Part shown: piece by piece, positions 42,210 through 53,178 of the stretch
Layout: every line of letters begins with the position of its first letter
Position numbering within the stretch: position 1 is the first letter of the stretch
Assembly (NCBI GenBank): GCA_011109175.1
Contig: RDEW01000024.1
Coordinates: 88,328 to 152,327, forward strand
Reading direction: 5' to 3'
DNA from: Dicyema japonicum
Lineage: Eukaryota > Dicyemida > Rhombozoa > Dicyemidae
Length of the DNA: 64,000 nucleotides
Translations under genes and position numbers: made by a program
Notes under the pieces: generated by a model
Told to the model about the DNA's origin: nothing
The model's database searches: none
What the model saw: only the letters and a program-made list of their open reading frames with translations

Positions 42210-43540
42210 TGGCAGTTAATCAACTAGACAAGAGCCAAAATCTGTTACATGCCTTACAAATTTCATCAAGGATGGCCTAAACTCAAAACTAGGTCAATGA
42301 CCAAGTTCTTTCCAAATGGGGTCTCTTAAGGATCTCCACTGTCACCACACCTGTTCAACTTACTTCTAATTGATATTCCCTCCATTACCAGTGACGATAC
42401 TCTGTTTTCGACATATGCTGATGATATAATCGTCGCAGTCAAAGACCAGTGCGTTCATACTGCTGTATACCAGATACAAGCTTCATTGGACGATCTGAAC
42501 TGTTGGCTCGTTAAGAACATTCTACATACAAGTCACAAAAAGTCTTATACAACAATTTTTACAACAAACAGTAGATTGACAAACTCCGCTCCATGTGTAA
42601 CCATAAATGGAAACTCAATCCCCACGACCAACTCGTTCACGATACTGGACGTAACATACGATCCACTCTTGACCCTCAGCAAACACATTGACAACGTCAT
42701 CTCCTCGGCACAACGAAAGCTAAATTTTGTTAAAACACTCCTTGGACAATATAAGGGGTGATTCAATTCAAATTTGGACTCGCTCTACGTGCAGTATATT
42801 CAACCGTCTCTAACGTACGGGTATGCTGCATGGGGAACCAAACTATTATTATATTATAGGCACGTACGCGATGCCAAGATCATGACAAAGCATGTGCAAC
42901 ACGAAAAGTTAACAATCTAATTAACGTCCCCCATCTTTTTCGATCCGTTGCCATGTTCCGTAACGTATCCTGAGATCTTCATCTAGAATAACCGGCAGTG
43001 TTGTCCTCGGCCGGCCCCGGAAACGAGAAGCTTCTAAGACAAAATACTCTCCATTGCTATGTTGGCAGGGGTCCCATATCGTGGCGGAGTATGTGTCCAA
43101 AGAGCCTCCATCTTGAATCAGTAATCTCACATGATATTGGCTTAGTTCCTGTTCTCTTGTATAAGATTTCAAACTCCTTCGATATTTTTGTCTTTTGGAG
43201 ACATCCGATTGATATCTTGTATTTTGAAAGGTCTTCACAAAGTTCTTTTCTTTTCACAAAGGGTATGCTGCATGGGGAACCAAACTATCAAATACGAATA
43301 TGGAAAAATTAATACATTCCAAAAAATGGCCACTAAGGCTCTGCAAGGGTTTTCCTAGACATCACTAAACCCTACACCATTTGATGAATTATTGAAGAAA
43401 ACCGGAGCCTTACTACCACCCAAAAAAGTCAGAAACCCACGCCCAATCAAGAACTCGAGGAACACCGAGCAAAATGAGATGTATATTCGAGGCGGCCGGA
43501 ATCACTTGACGGCTATGTAGTTATTTAATTTGTCGGTGAT
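42210..43540 (+). mobile_element. Jockey-like LINE, interrupted by a 414-bp insertion
   Basis: Plus frames: HLFNLLLIDIPSIT, LFSTYADDIIVAVKD (intact YADD box), LDDLNCWLVKNILHTSHKK, VTYDPLLTLSKHIDNVISS and QPSLTYGYAAWGTKL. The reading breaks at 42846 and resumes at 43261 with the duplicated GYAAWGTKL text and continues LSNTNMEKLIHSKK. This is the best-preserved RT stretch in the window, although the upstream RT half is missing and stops remain. Confidence 0.78.
42847..43260 (-). mobile_element. internally deleted LINE with 28-bp target-site duplication
   Basis: The insert is flanked by identical 28-bp direct repeats (42819-42846 and 43261-43288, starting GGGTATGCTGCATGG). On the minus strand its 5' end encodes KRKELCEDLSKYKISIGCLQ (endonuclease start) and passes straight into RTGTKPISCEITDSRWRLFG and HILRHDMGPL, the RT C-terminus, then ends in a TATAATATAATAATA tail. 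The RT core is absent, so it must have been moved in trans by a full LINE. It is a non-autonomous derivative of the RLFGH family. Confidence 0.85.
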
Positions 43541-43960
43541 TTTTGGTTTTTAATAATAATAATTCCAAAAATAGATGCTAACTTCTAAGGTGGAGTAAAA
43601 GGTCTAACATTCTCAGAGATCCCTGCTGGAGAACTTAAATTCTACAAATTTATTTAATAGAAAGAAAATCCGATCAAAAGAGCATAGATGCAAGATAATT
43701 CCTAAAGTAAATACTAATTTAATTTAGCACTTACAAGATATGCTTCATGAACATAAACAAACATTTGTTTAACTTTACTATGGCACTAATCGATGCCTAT
43801 GAATAATTCAAATTATTTTAAAAAGTACAGAGCCCCTTCATGGTATAATATATATTCGTACAAATATATTGTCCGTATTGAATTTTAATATTCGACTGAG
43901 ATTAAGATAAGCTGTTTAATCAGTCTGCCTCCGATAAAATCCTTCTTTGTCCGAAATAAG
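43541..43960. other. no gene recognised
   Basis: AT-rich spacer between the LINE and the small secreted-protein candidate. Confidence 0.3.
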
Positions 43961-43964
43961 AAGT

Positions 43965-44265
43965 TTAGAGAAAAAGAATATATTCATTTAAGGGATTTTG
44001 TATTGAATGGTGGAAAGGTAAGTAATGTGGGCAGATTGAAATGTCGCATTCATCTTTGTTATGTAGACAGAGTACTTGTTTGAAAAGACTAATGCAATGA
44101 AATTTGTCAACAATCACAGTACCTCAGATATATTTATTCTTTTTCCTGTAATCCTAGGTGTGCCTAGATCACAGAAAATTTGTTAGCGGTACAAAAATCT
44201 GATGACAGATATACCGTATAACAAGAGTCCACAATAAAATTTCTAATCAAGATAATTAATATCAT
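43965..44265 (-). CDS. candidate small secreted cysteine-containing protein, 4 exons
   Basis: ATG at 44265 gives MILIILIRNFIVDSCYTVYL, a signal-peptide-like start. Removing GT...AG introns at 44164-44192 (29 nt), 44089-44122 (34) and 44054-44075 (22) keeps one frame through SSDFCTPRITGKRINISE and FQTNECDISICPHYLPFHH to TAA, 71 residues with four cysteines after the start. Because the protein is short and three splices were chosen freely, this model could arise by chance. No family was recognised. Confidence 0.33.
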
Positions 44266-44621
44266 AACGAAAGGTAGTGTTTTCGGAAGAACAGATTTCA
44301 CGTGCTTAGCACGTAATATCTGAAAGACTCCTTCCACGTGCGGATATTTTAATTTTGTTCATAGATAAGCTTAGCCGTACCCATTTCTGTCTAATCTCTA
44401 GAAAAAGTAATATGAAACAGATCTTTGATTATGAGTAAATAAATCACCACAGTACATAAAGAAATGCACAGAAAGAAAAATAGATATCCAAATCTCCAAA
44501 GAGAGGAGGTTCTTCGGCTAGTTAAGTGAATGTTTTATTATAGGTAATGAATTGTATATCATTAATATATTTTTATGTAAGACATTTAATTCACATATAA
44601 ATAGAGAGTTCTGCAATTCTA

Positions 44622-44950
44622 ATAATAATAAAGCCTTTTCACGAGAGCCATAGTATTTATAGCTCCGCATAGGCAGGACACACTTTATTTAAGTAAAGAA
44701 CAGTTAATTTTTAACTAATCGTAGAACCAAGGAATGATCTTCACTTCTTTTTTTTTCTCGTGTGTGGGTTCTTTCCAGACAATCCAGTTCCTCAGTGAGT
44801 ATCCACTGATGACGGCGTCACTCGTCAAACCTTTCTGCATCGTAGATTCGTGGAACCTTCCACCAGGTGAACAGCAGCTAGAATCGAACCCGTAACCTAA
44901 GCCATCTAAGCCCGACACCTAACCACTATGCCACCCGGCTCCTAACCACT
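44622..44950 (-). mobile_element. full-length tRNA-derived SINE with 15-bp TSD
   Basis: The head, read on the minus strand, has GGGTGGCATAGTGGTTAGGTG (A-box region) and ACGGGTTCGATTCTAGCTG (B-box region), the pol III promoter layout of a tRNA-derived SINE. The body contains GACGCCGTCATCAGTGG and TTCTACGATTAGTTA. The tail reads ATGCGGAGCTATAAATACTA then TGGCTCTCGTGAAAAGGC and a TTATTATT end. Flanks carry the duplication AGTTCTGCAATTCTA at 44607-44621 and 44951-44965. The tail matches the LINE 3' end at 23.85-23.89 kb. Confidence 0.88.
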
Positions 44951-44965
44951 AGTTCTGCAATTCTA

Positions 44966-45710
44966 TTAATTATATTAAATATTATTTTAAAAGTAAATAA
45001 ACAAAAAACTGATAGGCAATCTTCACCCTAGGATTAGATGTGAAAGATAAAGTCATAGAATATCAACGTGGAAGGAATATTTCTAATATTGAAACAACGT
45101 GGAAAACATTCTGGTTTTAAAATCCATGACAAATACCACACTGCTATCCAATTGTCTGTTCATTTAAAATTGGGCAAAAAATTTTTTTACTGCAATATAA
45201 GTAAGTTATAACAACTAAACTTCTTAAACGGTAGAGGATGCTTATATTTAATATTTGAACTGATAGCTGAACAAATGATTTGTTTGACTCACTGATATGA
45301 CTAATACAAACTGATTCTTTACTAAATTGATTAATTTGGTAAATTGTTAGTGTCTTCATCGTGGTGGAGGTATGCTATTATGAAAAGAATATTCCCATTC
45401 CTTGCAGATTTGTTATTTTCAATACATCATGCACTCCAATCGTAACAAAAATGTCCTATTAATTTTAAATACATTGATCATGTTATAATTTATTGGCTAA
45501 CACGCTTCAGCTATAGATGCTCCCCGCAAAATCTGAGAGAACGTGAAGGTATCTTGTTTTGGTACTCAAAAACAACGACAAGGTAACTCTAGGTTGCTTT
45601 TTGTAAATAATAATTAGATTTGGTTCAAAGATAGTCAGATTTTTTGTTGAAGGAGGACTCAATATGGAAAGATGTGAGAGTTTTAGTCATTTTGTGTAAT
45701 ATTTATTTTT
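44966..45710. other. no gene recognised
   Basis: AT-rich, short frames only. The minus frame at 45144-45359 has no motif. Confidence 0.3.
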
Positions 45711-47215
45711 TTAATTTATTTATTTAACTTTAAGACCACCAAAAAATAGGTCAAAAATAACTAACTAGGTGATCCCAGCCTCCAACAACATTTGAACTCT
45801 CTTCATTTGGTCTTCTGATGATTCAGCCGCATTCCGGAAGCGCCTTCTCTTCCTACTGCAAAGAAATTTAATCGGCGTGCACTTTTATAACAGACCGAAA
45901 TTCCTCTGCATGGGCCACCGTTTCCTTGAATGGGTTTCCCAGTTCCTTGCAGAAACGTAGGAAAGCTGGCCATTCTTCAACGTCGCCTTAATAGAAACGA
46001 GGCCGCCAATGGAGATGTCCATGTGATGGATGATTTTCCGCCTGAGGGAGTTCAAACGATCCACTCTCGAAGAGGGAATCGCAAATCTCCAGGCGGAGCA
46101 GGCTAATTCAATGGTAGGAACGATGACTTGTTGGTAGACTTTGTTAACGCAAGCAGCAGGGGGAAAGCGTTCTTCTTTATGATCGCTTTTAAATTGTTCC
46201 ATTTCCGAAGACCCTTGGCAAGCACCTCCTCCATGTGACTAGAGAACGTCATCAGAGAGTCGAAAACTACCCCAAGGATCTTCTTGGTCAGCGTAGAAGA
46301 GATAGAAGTATTTCCAAAAAACAGTTCGAGTCCATCCTTAAATCTTCTATCATTAGTGAAAATGGTGGACTGGGATTTAGATGCTGACACACATAACATA
46401 TTTGCAGATAGCCAGTCACATATCGGTTTTGGTGTGACTGAACAGTCGTTACAGCCACGGAAGGAGATTTATCTCTTGCAGCGATAATTAGGTCGTCCGC
46501 ATAGGAAAAGGAGAGGAGATAAAGGGGAACCTTGCGGGTCCCCGTTGGGAAGTAATCTCGACATTGAAGTGGTTTTGTCAATCCGGACCCTTCCGAAATT
46601 TTCCAGCTATTGCTTGATGTTCGGATGTAAGTTCGAATTAAAAATTTTATGCGTAGGAGTTTTTTCGGAACAGAATCAAAGGCCTTCTGTATGTCGATGG
46701 ACACTAAGGCCGTCCGTAAGTGTGGTCTCCGTCAGTAAACTGAGAGATAAAACCAAAATGAGTCGTTGTAGAACGGTCTGCCCTGAATCCATGTTGAAAC
46801 TCTGGTAGATGTAGAACAGGAGCGATGTGCATTAATACAAGCTTTTCCAGTACTTTTGATAAAACACTAGTCATTGAGATAGGGCGGTAAGAAAAGGGAA
46901 CGTCTTTTGGTTTTCTGGGCTTTAGGATTGGCGTAATCAGGGAGTTTTTCCATATATTAAATAGCGTATGGTAATTGATAGAGTCGTTGTACAGTAATGA
47001 TAGTATGGACCGTTGCCTGAGGTCCAAAGTGTTTGAGGTGAATAGTGCAAATCCTGTCGGGACCATAAGCACGAGTGGGACGTAGCAATTTAATAGCCTT
47101 GTCAACATCATGGTAGGTGAAGAAGGTGGAATACGGTTCCTATTGCGGCCGGCGCCGTTCAACATGTGTAGAACGAGAAAAATCTTTACGTAGTACTTCA
47201 TAATCTTGTTTGCAA
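45710..47215 (-). mobile_element. Jockey-like LINE, RT to 3' end, degraded
   Basis: From 47200 downward: KNSLITPILKPRKPKDVPFS with YRPISMTSVLSKVLEKLV and HGFRADRSTTTHFGF (RT entry), MSIDIQKAFDSVPKKLL, SFSYADDLIIAARDKS (YADD box), KKILGVVFDSLMTFSSHMEE (thumb) and VIVPTIELACSAW. It covers most of an RT domain, in several frames. The 3' end at 45710-45775 contains AACTAGGTGATCCCAG. Same broad family as the 8.5-10.3 kb copy. Confidence 0.78.
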
Positions 47216-47329
47216 GTTTGCGTGCGGGTTCCGAAACGTTGCGGGTAACGGCCTCAGTTCCACGGTCCTCCTCATTGATAAGGCTATTAGTCCTTCTTAG
47301 CGTTTTTAGCCTTTTTGATTCTATATACT

Positions 47330-48080
47330 CTGCATAGATTGGGATGTTTACTTTTTTGAAATGTTTTTATACAGATTTCTGTCACATCAAACATGGGACC
47401 TATCAAAATTCATAACGTGCTGTACTCGTTCGACTTGACGGGAATTATCAGATTGAGCCACAAAGGCTCAGGGATCTTCCGCCTCGAATTCAGAAAGGAG
47501 GAGACAAAGGAACTTTTATGAACATATGGATGCTTCTTTACCTTAGGGTCTTAGAAACCATTGTTTAGTTAAATCCGACAAGATCTTCCGAAATTGTGTT
47601 GAACAACCTGCCCTTATGAGTATATGATAACGACTTCATGAATTTGTCAAGGAAGTAGCCTCTCTACCACGGGCTTATGCCGTTTCTACAAAGCAGATGG
47701 AGACTCCCTCTTGTAAAGGTTCTAGTTGGATCAAAGGCGGAAGCTACATCGCTGATTTTGTAAGCATGGACGTTTGTTGCGAGGGAATTTAGAATACAGT
47801 TAAAGGTCTATACTTCAAGAATTTTGAGATTTGTTCTACAGATATCTCTGAGTTCTACAACAAGAATCCCTATACAATCATAATTGGCGATTTTGATACT
47901 AGTTCTGGTTTTTGTAGACAAATCAGGATGGACGGCGTTTATAATTATTGTCTGATTCACATGGCTTTGTGATCCTTACATCAGATGACCCAAATAGTTT
48001 TTCTTATCATAATGAGAACAAACTCTGCGTATTCCTAGTATAGTCAGCTCTATCTGTCTATTTGGGAATGTCCAAAACTT
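47330..48080 (+). mobile_element. LINE ORF1-end and endonuclease fragment
   Basis: Plus frames: NPYTIIIGDFDTSSGF (GDFN-like catalytic block) and, after shifts, TSDDPNSFSYHNENKLC, part of an APE endonuclease. The upstream 350 bp are probably the end of the gag-like part. Stops and shifts throughout. Confidence 0.55.
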
Positions 48081-48089
48081 TAGTTATTT

Positions 48090-48755
48090 TTGAGGTTCAA
48101 CAAATCACATTTAGATTGGGGTCACTATAGGTTTTCATGTCTAATAATGGAAAGATTAATCGGACCGTATATGAAAGGCCGAGGTTGCGAAGATTTATGT
48201 AAAAAATCCCTATTTTTGGAAATACTATCGGAAGATAATGTGTTCGAAGTCGGGGGCAGAAAAGATTATATAAAATAAACCAGACGGGGGGCATGACGAA
48301 GAAAACACCTTCGATATTCAGGGATCAGCTCAAAAAAAATTCAGGGTGTTGATCCGTGGAGTTGTTTTGACACCGGATGACAAAAAAGTTGTGTACATTT
48401 AAATACTCCGTCGAGAAATATTCTCAAGAAAGTTGGACGCCTGACTGTCTCAGAAGCAATTGTGTTCATATAATTAATCTCCTTGAATATCTTAGAAAGA
48501 ACTCAGCGACAATTATGTCGACAGGATCAAAACTAAAATAATTGGGATATGCTCACGTCATTCATAAATCTAAAGTAACTTATCCGTTCGTCAACACCTA
48601 TCATATTCGATTCATTTCCTCATCGTTTTTTTAAATGAAATTATTCATTCCGAGTCAAGAGTAGAGATGTGTGATTCAGTTGGCCACCAGGATATTATTT
48701 AAATCATAATAAATTTGAATTAATTAACACCAATTTTTATACCCGATAAAAGAAC
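48090..48755. other. no gene recognised, probable LINE debris
   Basis: A 62-codon plus frame at 48090-48278 lacks a motif. Downstream is the AT-rich 3' side of the next gene. Confidence 0.3.
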
Positions 48756-48758
48756 CGA

Positions 48759-49554
48759 TTAAGTTAGTAAAATGTTAGCAACTCTGCAACGGCCAATTAC
48801 ATTATACTTGTCCCTAATGGCACTGCAGTCTGAAATAACATTATTAAGTACATGTTTCAGATGTGGTCATGCTGTATAGTCTAAATATATTACTTTCGAA
48901 CATATACATGCTATTATTTTTGATAGCCATGATATAACCAGGTCTTCGTTTATGTCTATGATAAATATAAAATCATACGCCACTGCAATATCGAATGAAT
49001 CTGTGCATACGATGACACTATATTATTATTATAAAAATACTCATTTAAATCAACAGATCTGACACTAAATGCTTGAATAACTTCTATTCCGCGTGGAAAT
49101 GTACTACATAAATTTAAAAATGTACATTTGGTAAAGTGATCTTAAATGTATAGCAAAATCGATTGCGATGTATATGAGAGAATTGCATTCTTCCAAAAGC
49201 CTATTAATTTAATAATATATATAACAATTCCACAATGGTGAATGGAAAAGTTAGTTTGTTTACATATTCTAAACTTTCATCTACCTTACAGATACTATAA
49301 TAAGTAATATTTAATACAAAATACGCACATGCAGTTCTCTAATAGAAAAATTGACACCATGTTCAACTGTAATGTTTTGAATATACATTGCCGTATTATA
49401 GAAATCAAAGCGTAGGTCAGAAAATGTACAATTAATCAAATATCTTAATAATTAATTTTTAATACAGATCTCCCCATTGATCTATTTCTACGTCTTTACA
49501 ATTTTTCTGTGACAAAATGCATAATGGAAAAAATAAGATGATGAAACTGAACAT
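48759..49554 (-). CDS. predicted secreted or surface protein, 7 exons with 22-28 nt introns
   Basis: Spliced length 217 residues. ATG at 49554 opens MFSFIILFFPLCILSQ, a good signal peptide, then KNCKDVEIDQWGDLYLINC, FSDLRFDFYNTAMYIQNITV, ICKVDESLEYVNKLTFPFT, LEECNSLIYIAIDF, TFPRGIEVIQAFSVRSVDLN, HKRRPGYIMAIKNNSMYMF and SAIRDKYNVIGRCRVANILL, then TAA. Introns: 49444-49465 (22), 49295-49317 (23), 49201-49225 (25), 49104-49125 (22), 48956-48983 (28) and 48830-48851 (22), all GT...AG. Every phase agrees and exon lengths total 654. Several N-x-[ST] sites suit an extracellular protein. The alternating strand-like repeats suggest a beta-solenoid or leucine-repeat-like fold, but I do not recognise the family. 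It stands alone among LINEs and is intact, so probably functional. Confidence 0.75.
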
Positions 49555-50050
49555 CTATAGGATTTAATACCAAAATGATGAATATAATAGTAACCACAAG
49601 AAATTAAAATTATTACATAAATTACAGTTGTCGTATAATTAATAATAAATTTATTAATTAAACTATTTAATAAATAAATAAAATTAAAAAATAATTTAAT
49701 AAAATTCACTTAATATACAGGGTTTTCCGATTTGTGTAATAACTTTACCTTGAAGTTTGATAACTTTGCCAAAATTTCTAGTATCTTTTCCAAAATGTTT
49801 AAAATTTTATTTTTAAGTAAATTCTGGAGAAAGACTATAAATATTGCTATACAAAGACAGTTTAAGGATTATACGAGTTATATTTACAAACACGGAATTC
49901 GAAGTCTGTGTTGTCTCAGAGCGCATTGCAAATTTAAGCGCACATTGACACTCAAGAAGCTTATTTAGTATATTCAATTATCTTGTTGTTCATTTGGAAG
50001 CTACACTTGTTTTTCAAGAGATAAAAATTGTCCTATTTCTATCTAGGAAT
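49555..50050. other. AT-rich upstream region; no other gene recognised
   Basis: Immediately upstream of the secreted-protein gene, so it should hold its promoter. The plus frame at 49732-49968 is lysine/phenylalanine-rich without a motif. Confidence 0.3.
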
Positions 50051-50245
50051 TAAGATATGCGGATGTCCTGATTTTGTTTTCGAGGACATCAATGTTTTCA
50101 GTAGACAATAATGTCGTCCTTTCTATACTGCTCTACTACTTGGGAACGTGGGAAGTCACTCCGGACATGTGTTGATAACCTAAATGCTTTCCAAAGTAAA
50201 CAGCTAAGGACTCTAGTACGTATACACTATCAATCGTGATAAAAA
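50050..50245 (+). mobile_element. LINE RT C-terminal fragment
   Basis: VVLSILLYYLGTWEVTPDMC and NAFQSKQLRTLVRIHYQS parallel LYNAGTWG...FHRRQLKSLLG of the 23.2 kb copy. It is short and isolated. Confidence 0.6.
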
Positions 50246-50815
50246 CGAAACTATACATGCTTGCTAGTCCGAGCATCTGGATAAAATTATCACAGGAACA
50301 TCGATCTAAAACATGCTAAATAGCACTAGTCGACGGTAATGAATAACAAAGTTCCAAAAATCGTAATCTTGTAAAAAGTGGAGATGTCTAACAGACCGGA
50401 TTATCTTGTGGTTATTGGAAGATTGAATCATTGGAGAAAGCCCTGAGAATGTCTGTTAAAAGTAACTAAGATTCCCCTACCGTATAATTAGGTCATATTT
50501 CTATTTGACAGTAAAATTAGGTCAACCGTTGAAGTGATTATATATATTATTTGATGACAATAGATGCATTGGTGTTCTACTTTTATTCGGAACCAAATGT
50601 GGATGCCATTAGTGGATTCTCTCTTTACTCTTATTGTTTGTAACGATCAGGAACCGTGGAGGTATGGACATATTCCTTAATGATCCGGACGACCGAACTA
50701 ATCTTTAAATGTCTGTTTTTGAAAAAGAAAAATTCCATGAGAGCAATGTGAATGAAAGACGACTTGTCTCAAACGACTAGCTGGTATTCAACGAATGTTT
50801 GTTTGAGTTTTTTGT
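50246..50815. other. no gene recognised
   Basis: Mixed sequence, no motif. Confidence 0.3.
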
Positions 50816-50870
50816 GATGAAATTGGCAATTTTCTGACGATGAATATGAGAATAGCAGCCTCGCTCGGTC
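50816..50870 (+). repeat. dispersed repeat, copy 2
   Basis: Matches the first 57 bases of the window (TTTCTGACGA, GAGAATAGC, CCTCGCTC in register). Confidence 0.55.
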
Positions 50871-51089
50871 TCTGTACTGTTGCTATACTGTTACTATGAC
50901 CTTTTCGTTGATAAAAAATTTAAATAATAATTGTGAAATGATGAAAAACTCAAATAATAGTAATGAAAACGTCTCAGTTGTGCATAATGTTACAGATAAA
51001 ACCCTTGGAAAAAACAAGGTTCAAATATAATCTCTGGCTTGGATTCTGCGGCTGTGACCAGAGTGACTCGACGTTTTACTGGGGACTTT

Positions 51090-52516
51090 GTATTCTTCTT
51101 TAACAACCCAGAAGACAATAGCTTATTAAAAGGGATCTCAATGTAAAGTTGACTTTTGGGGATAATGGACACAAACTTACACGAACTAAGTTGACACCTT
51201 CGGAAATTATATTAAAAAATTTACCAACGTGGGTAGAACTTGAAGAGCTTAATGAATTCCTCGCTACTATTATATCTTCAGAGTTCATTATTAAATGATT
51301 TAAAAACGTGGAGAAGCTCTGTCTTTAATTAGACTTGGCTTTAAAATTGGTTTCTAACAAGTCACAGATAAATGGTTTAAAAAACCTGAAATCCAATGTT
51401 TTCGCTGTCAGTTATTCGGTCATCTTGCATTTCTGCAAAAACGTTTAAAGATGATTGATTTGCTTAGGAAACCACAGAAGGTCGGAGTGTCAATTTGACA
51501 TAAAGACCGTTAAAAAATGCATAATTAGTGGATCAACTAACCACATGGTTAGGTTGGTTTTTTGCAAAAGCAGCTAATAAACTCAAGATGGATAAATTCT
51601 TACCTCAAAGTAAACCTGGCATTGAAAGTGTTGCTAAAGGAAGTAATGTTGCCAGGACGATCGGTGACAATAAAGATTTGACCAAGCTAACTCGAACAAG
51701 ATGGAATCCGATCACTCCTAGGAATACGACCTCGGATTGGAATGCAGACGGATGGACCACCAGTGTCCTCTATTGATAGTGGGTCCCGAACACAGTCAGT
51801 AAGTCAATCAGCAAATTCAAATCCGAATAGGAGAAAAGAGCTCACGGTAGACAGAAATTTTCAGGAAGAGGAATTTTTTCATAATATTGTTGAACAATTA
51901 TCTGGTAAGGTGGTGACGTGCCTCGGTTCTTCTCTGTACAACGGTTAAGAAAAATGTCTGAAAAACACTTATTATACAATCGAGAACTCAGGCTAATGAC
52001 GTTCAACGTACGTGGAATATCGAAAAATTGGACAAGGAAAGTACTTTGTGACGATCTCGAGAAATGCAAAATATCTATTGGCTGTCTACAAGAGACGAAA
52101 ATTGAAAATGGACGCGATGAGACATGGAACAACTACTGACTGATTCTCTTCCCAACTGAATGCAAGCACTACGGCATGGGATTCGCTCTACACGTGGATT
52201 AGCTCAAAAATAACATCGCTATTGGAGAGTCAACGACCGAATATGTGTCCTACAAGTCAATGAACTATGACAGTCCAAGAGTCTATTAACTATCATAAAT
52301 GTCTATGACCACACTGTGGGCGAGAATCCAGAATCCCGGTGAACTCGTTGAATTCTACTCAGAATTATCAAGCACATACTCTAATAATGCTTCCTCGTCC
52401 CTTGTTTTGTTGCGGGAGATATGAATGGGAGATATGAAATTACGGAAATCAAAAGAGAAGACGATATTACTCATGAAAGATGGAGACGTACTAATAAGCT
52501 CGGCTCGCTACTGCAT
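51090..52516 (+). mobile_element. LINE with zinc-knuckle ORF1 and endonuclease, RT core deleted
   Basis: About 51290-51440 encodes a gag-like part with EIQCFRCQLFGHLA, a CCHC zinc knuckle lacking its last cysteine. 51528-51775 is a basic linker. From 51955, LRLMTFNVRGISKN and ISIGCLQETKIENGRDETW start the APE endonuclease, which degrades by 52430. At 52436 the sequence jumps to GAAATTACGGAAATCAAAAG and DDITHERWRRTNKLGS, the post-RT region found at 23.2 and 63.9 kb. The RT core has been lost at a GAAATTA microhomology. It ends abruptly against 28S rRNA sequence. Confidence 0.75.
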
Positions 52517-52889
52517 GTCTGTCGTTTCATAAAACGCCTGTAACAGTTTAACAGTCACTTGGGCCGTACCAATAACCGCAGCAGGTCTCCAAGGTTAGCA
52601 GCCTCTGGTGAATAGATAAACGCTGATAAGGGAAGTCGGCAAAATAGATCTGTACCTTCGGTAGAAGGATTGGCTCTACGGGTTGAGCCTATATTACTCT
52701 ATTTCTGTTGTGATAGTTTGCTATTGCTTGATATAGGGGGGTAAGGCATTAAACAACCAAAGTAGAACTGGCATTGAGAAGGGGAATCTGTAATAACAAC
52801 AAAGCAGTGCGATAGCCGGTGACGGTTTTGACGCAGTGTGATTTCTGCCCAGTGCCCTGAATGTCAGCGTGAAGAGATTCACTTAAGCA

Positions 52890-52942
<53 letters not shown>

Positions 52943-52953
52943 AATTTAATTGA

Positions 52954-52984
<31 letters not shown>

Positions 52985-53085
52985 ACTGTCCCTATCAGCA
53001 CTCTAGCGAAACCACAGCCGGGGTAACGGGCCCGGGAGAATCAGCGGGAAAGAAGACCCTTTTGAGCTTGGACTCTAGAATTCTA
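52517..53085 (+). rRNA. 28S rRNA fragment (R1/R2 target region)
   Basis: Contains CCGCAGCAGGTCTCCAAGG, AGGATTGGCTCTACGGG, TGTGATTTCTGCCCAGTG, CGGCGGGAGTAACTATGACT, CTCTTAAGGTAGCCAAATGC, ATGAATGGATTAACGAGATT and GGGAAAGAAGACCC, all in the order of domain IV-V of the large-subunit rRNA. The R2 insertion site (about 52917-52935) is uninterrupted. The fragment starts at a LINE junction and fades out near 53085, so it is an orphan piece, not a full rDNA unit. Divergent positions are within the range expected for a fast-evolving animal. Confidence 0.93.
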
Positions 53086-53178
53086 TATCAGTGGCTCTAC
53101 TGAAACTAAAATTATACAAAATATTTTAATGTATATTCTAAATTTGATTTAAAAAAAACGAAAATTTAAAAAAATTAA

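Noticed and set aside
44300-44320. Palindrome ACGTGCTTAGCACGT as a regulatory site
   Set aside because: A single short imperfect palindrome in AT-rich DNA without a nearby well-supported promoter. Not distinguishable from chance.
44880-44945. Possible tRNA gene (A and B boxes 40 bp apart)
   Set aside because: It is the head of a SINE with a TSD, body and LINE-like tail. The acceptor and anticodon arms do not pair.
52905-52940. R2 element insertion at the 28S target
   Set aside because: The CTCTTAAGGTAGCC target is uninterrupted and flanked by normal 28S sequence.
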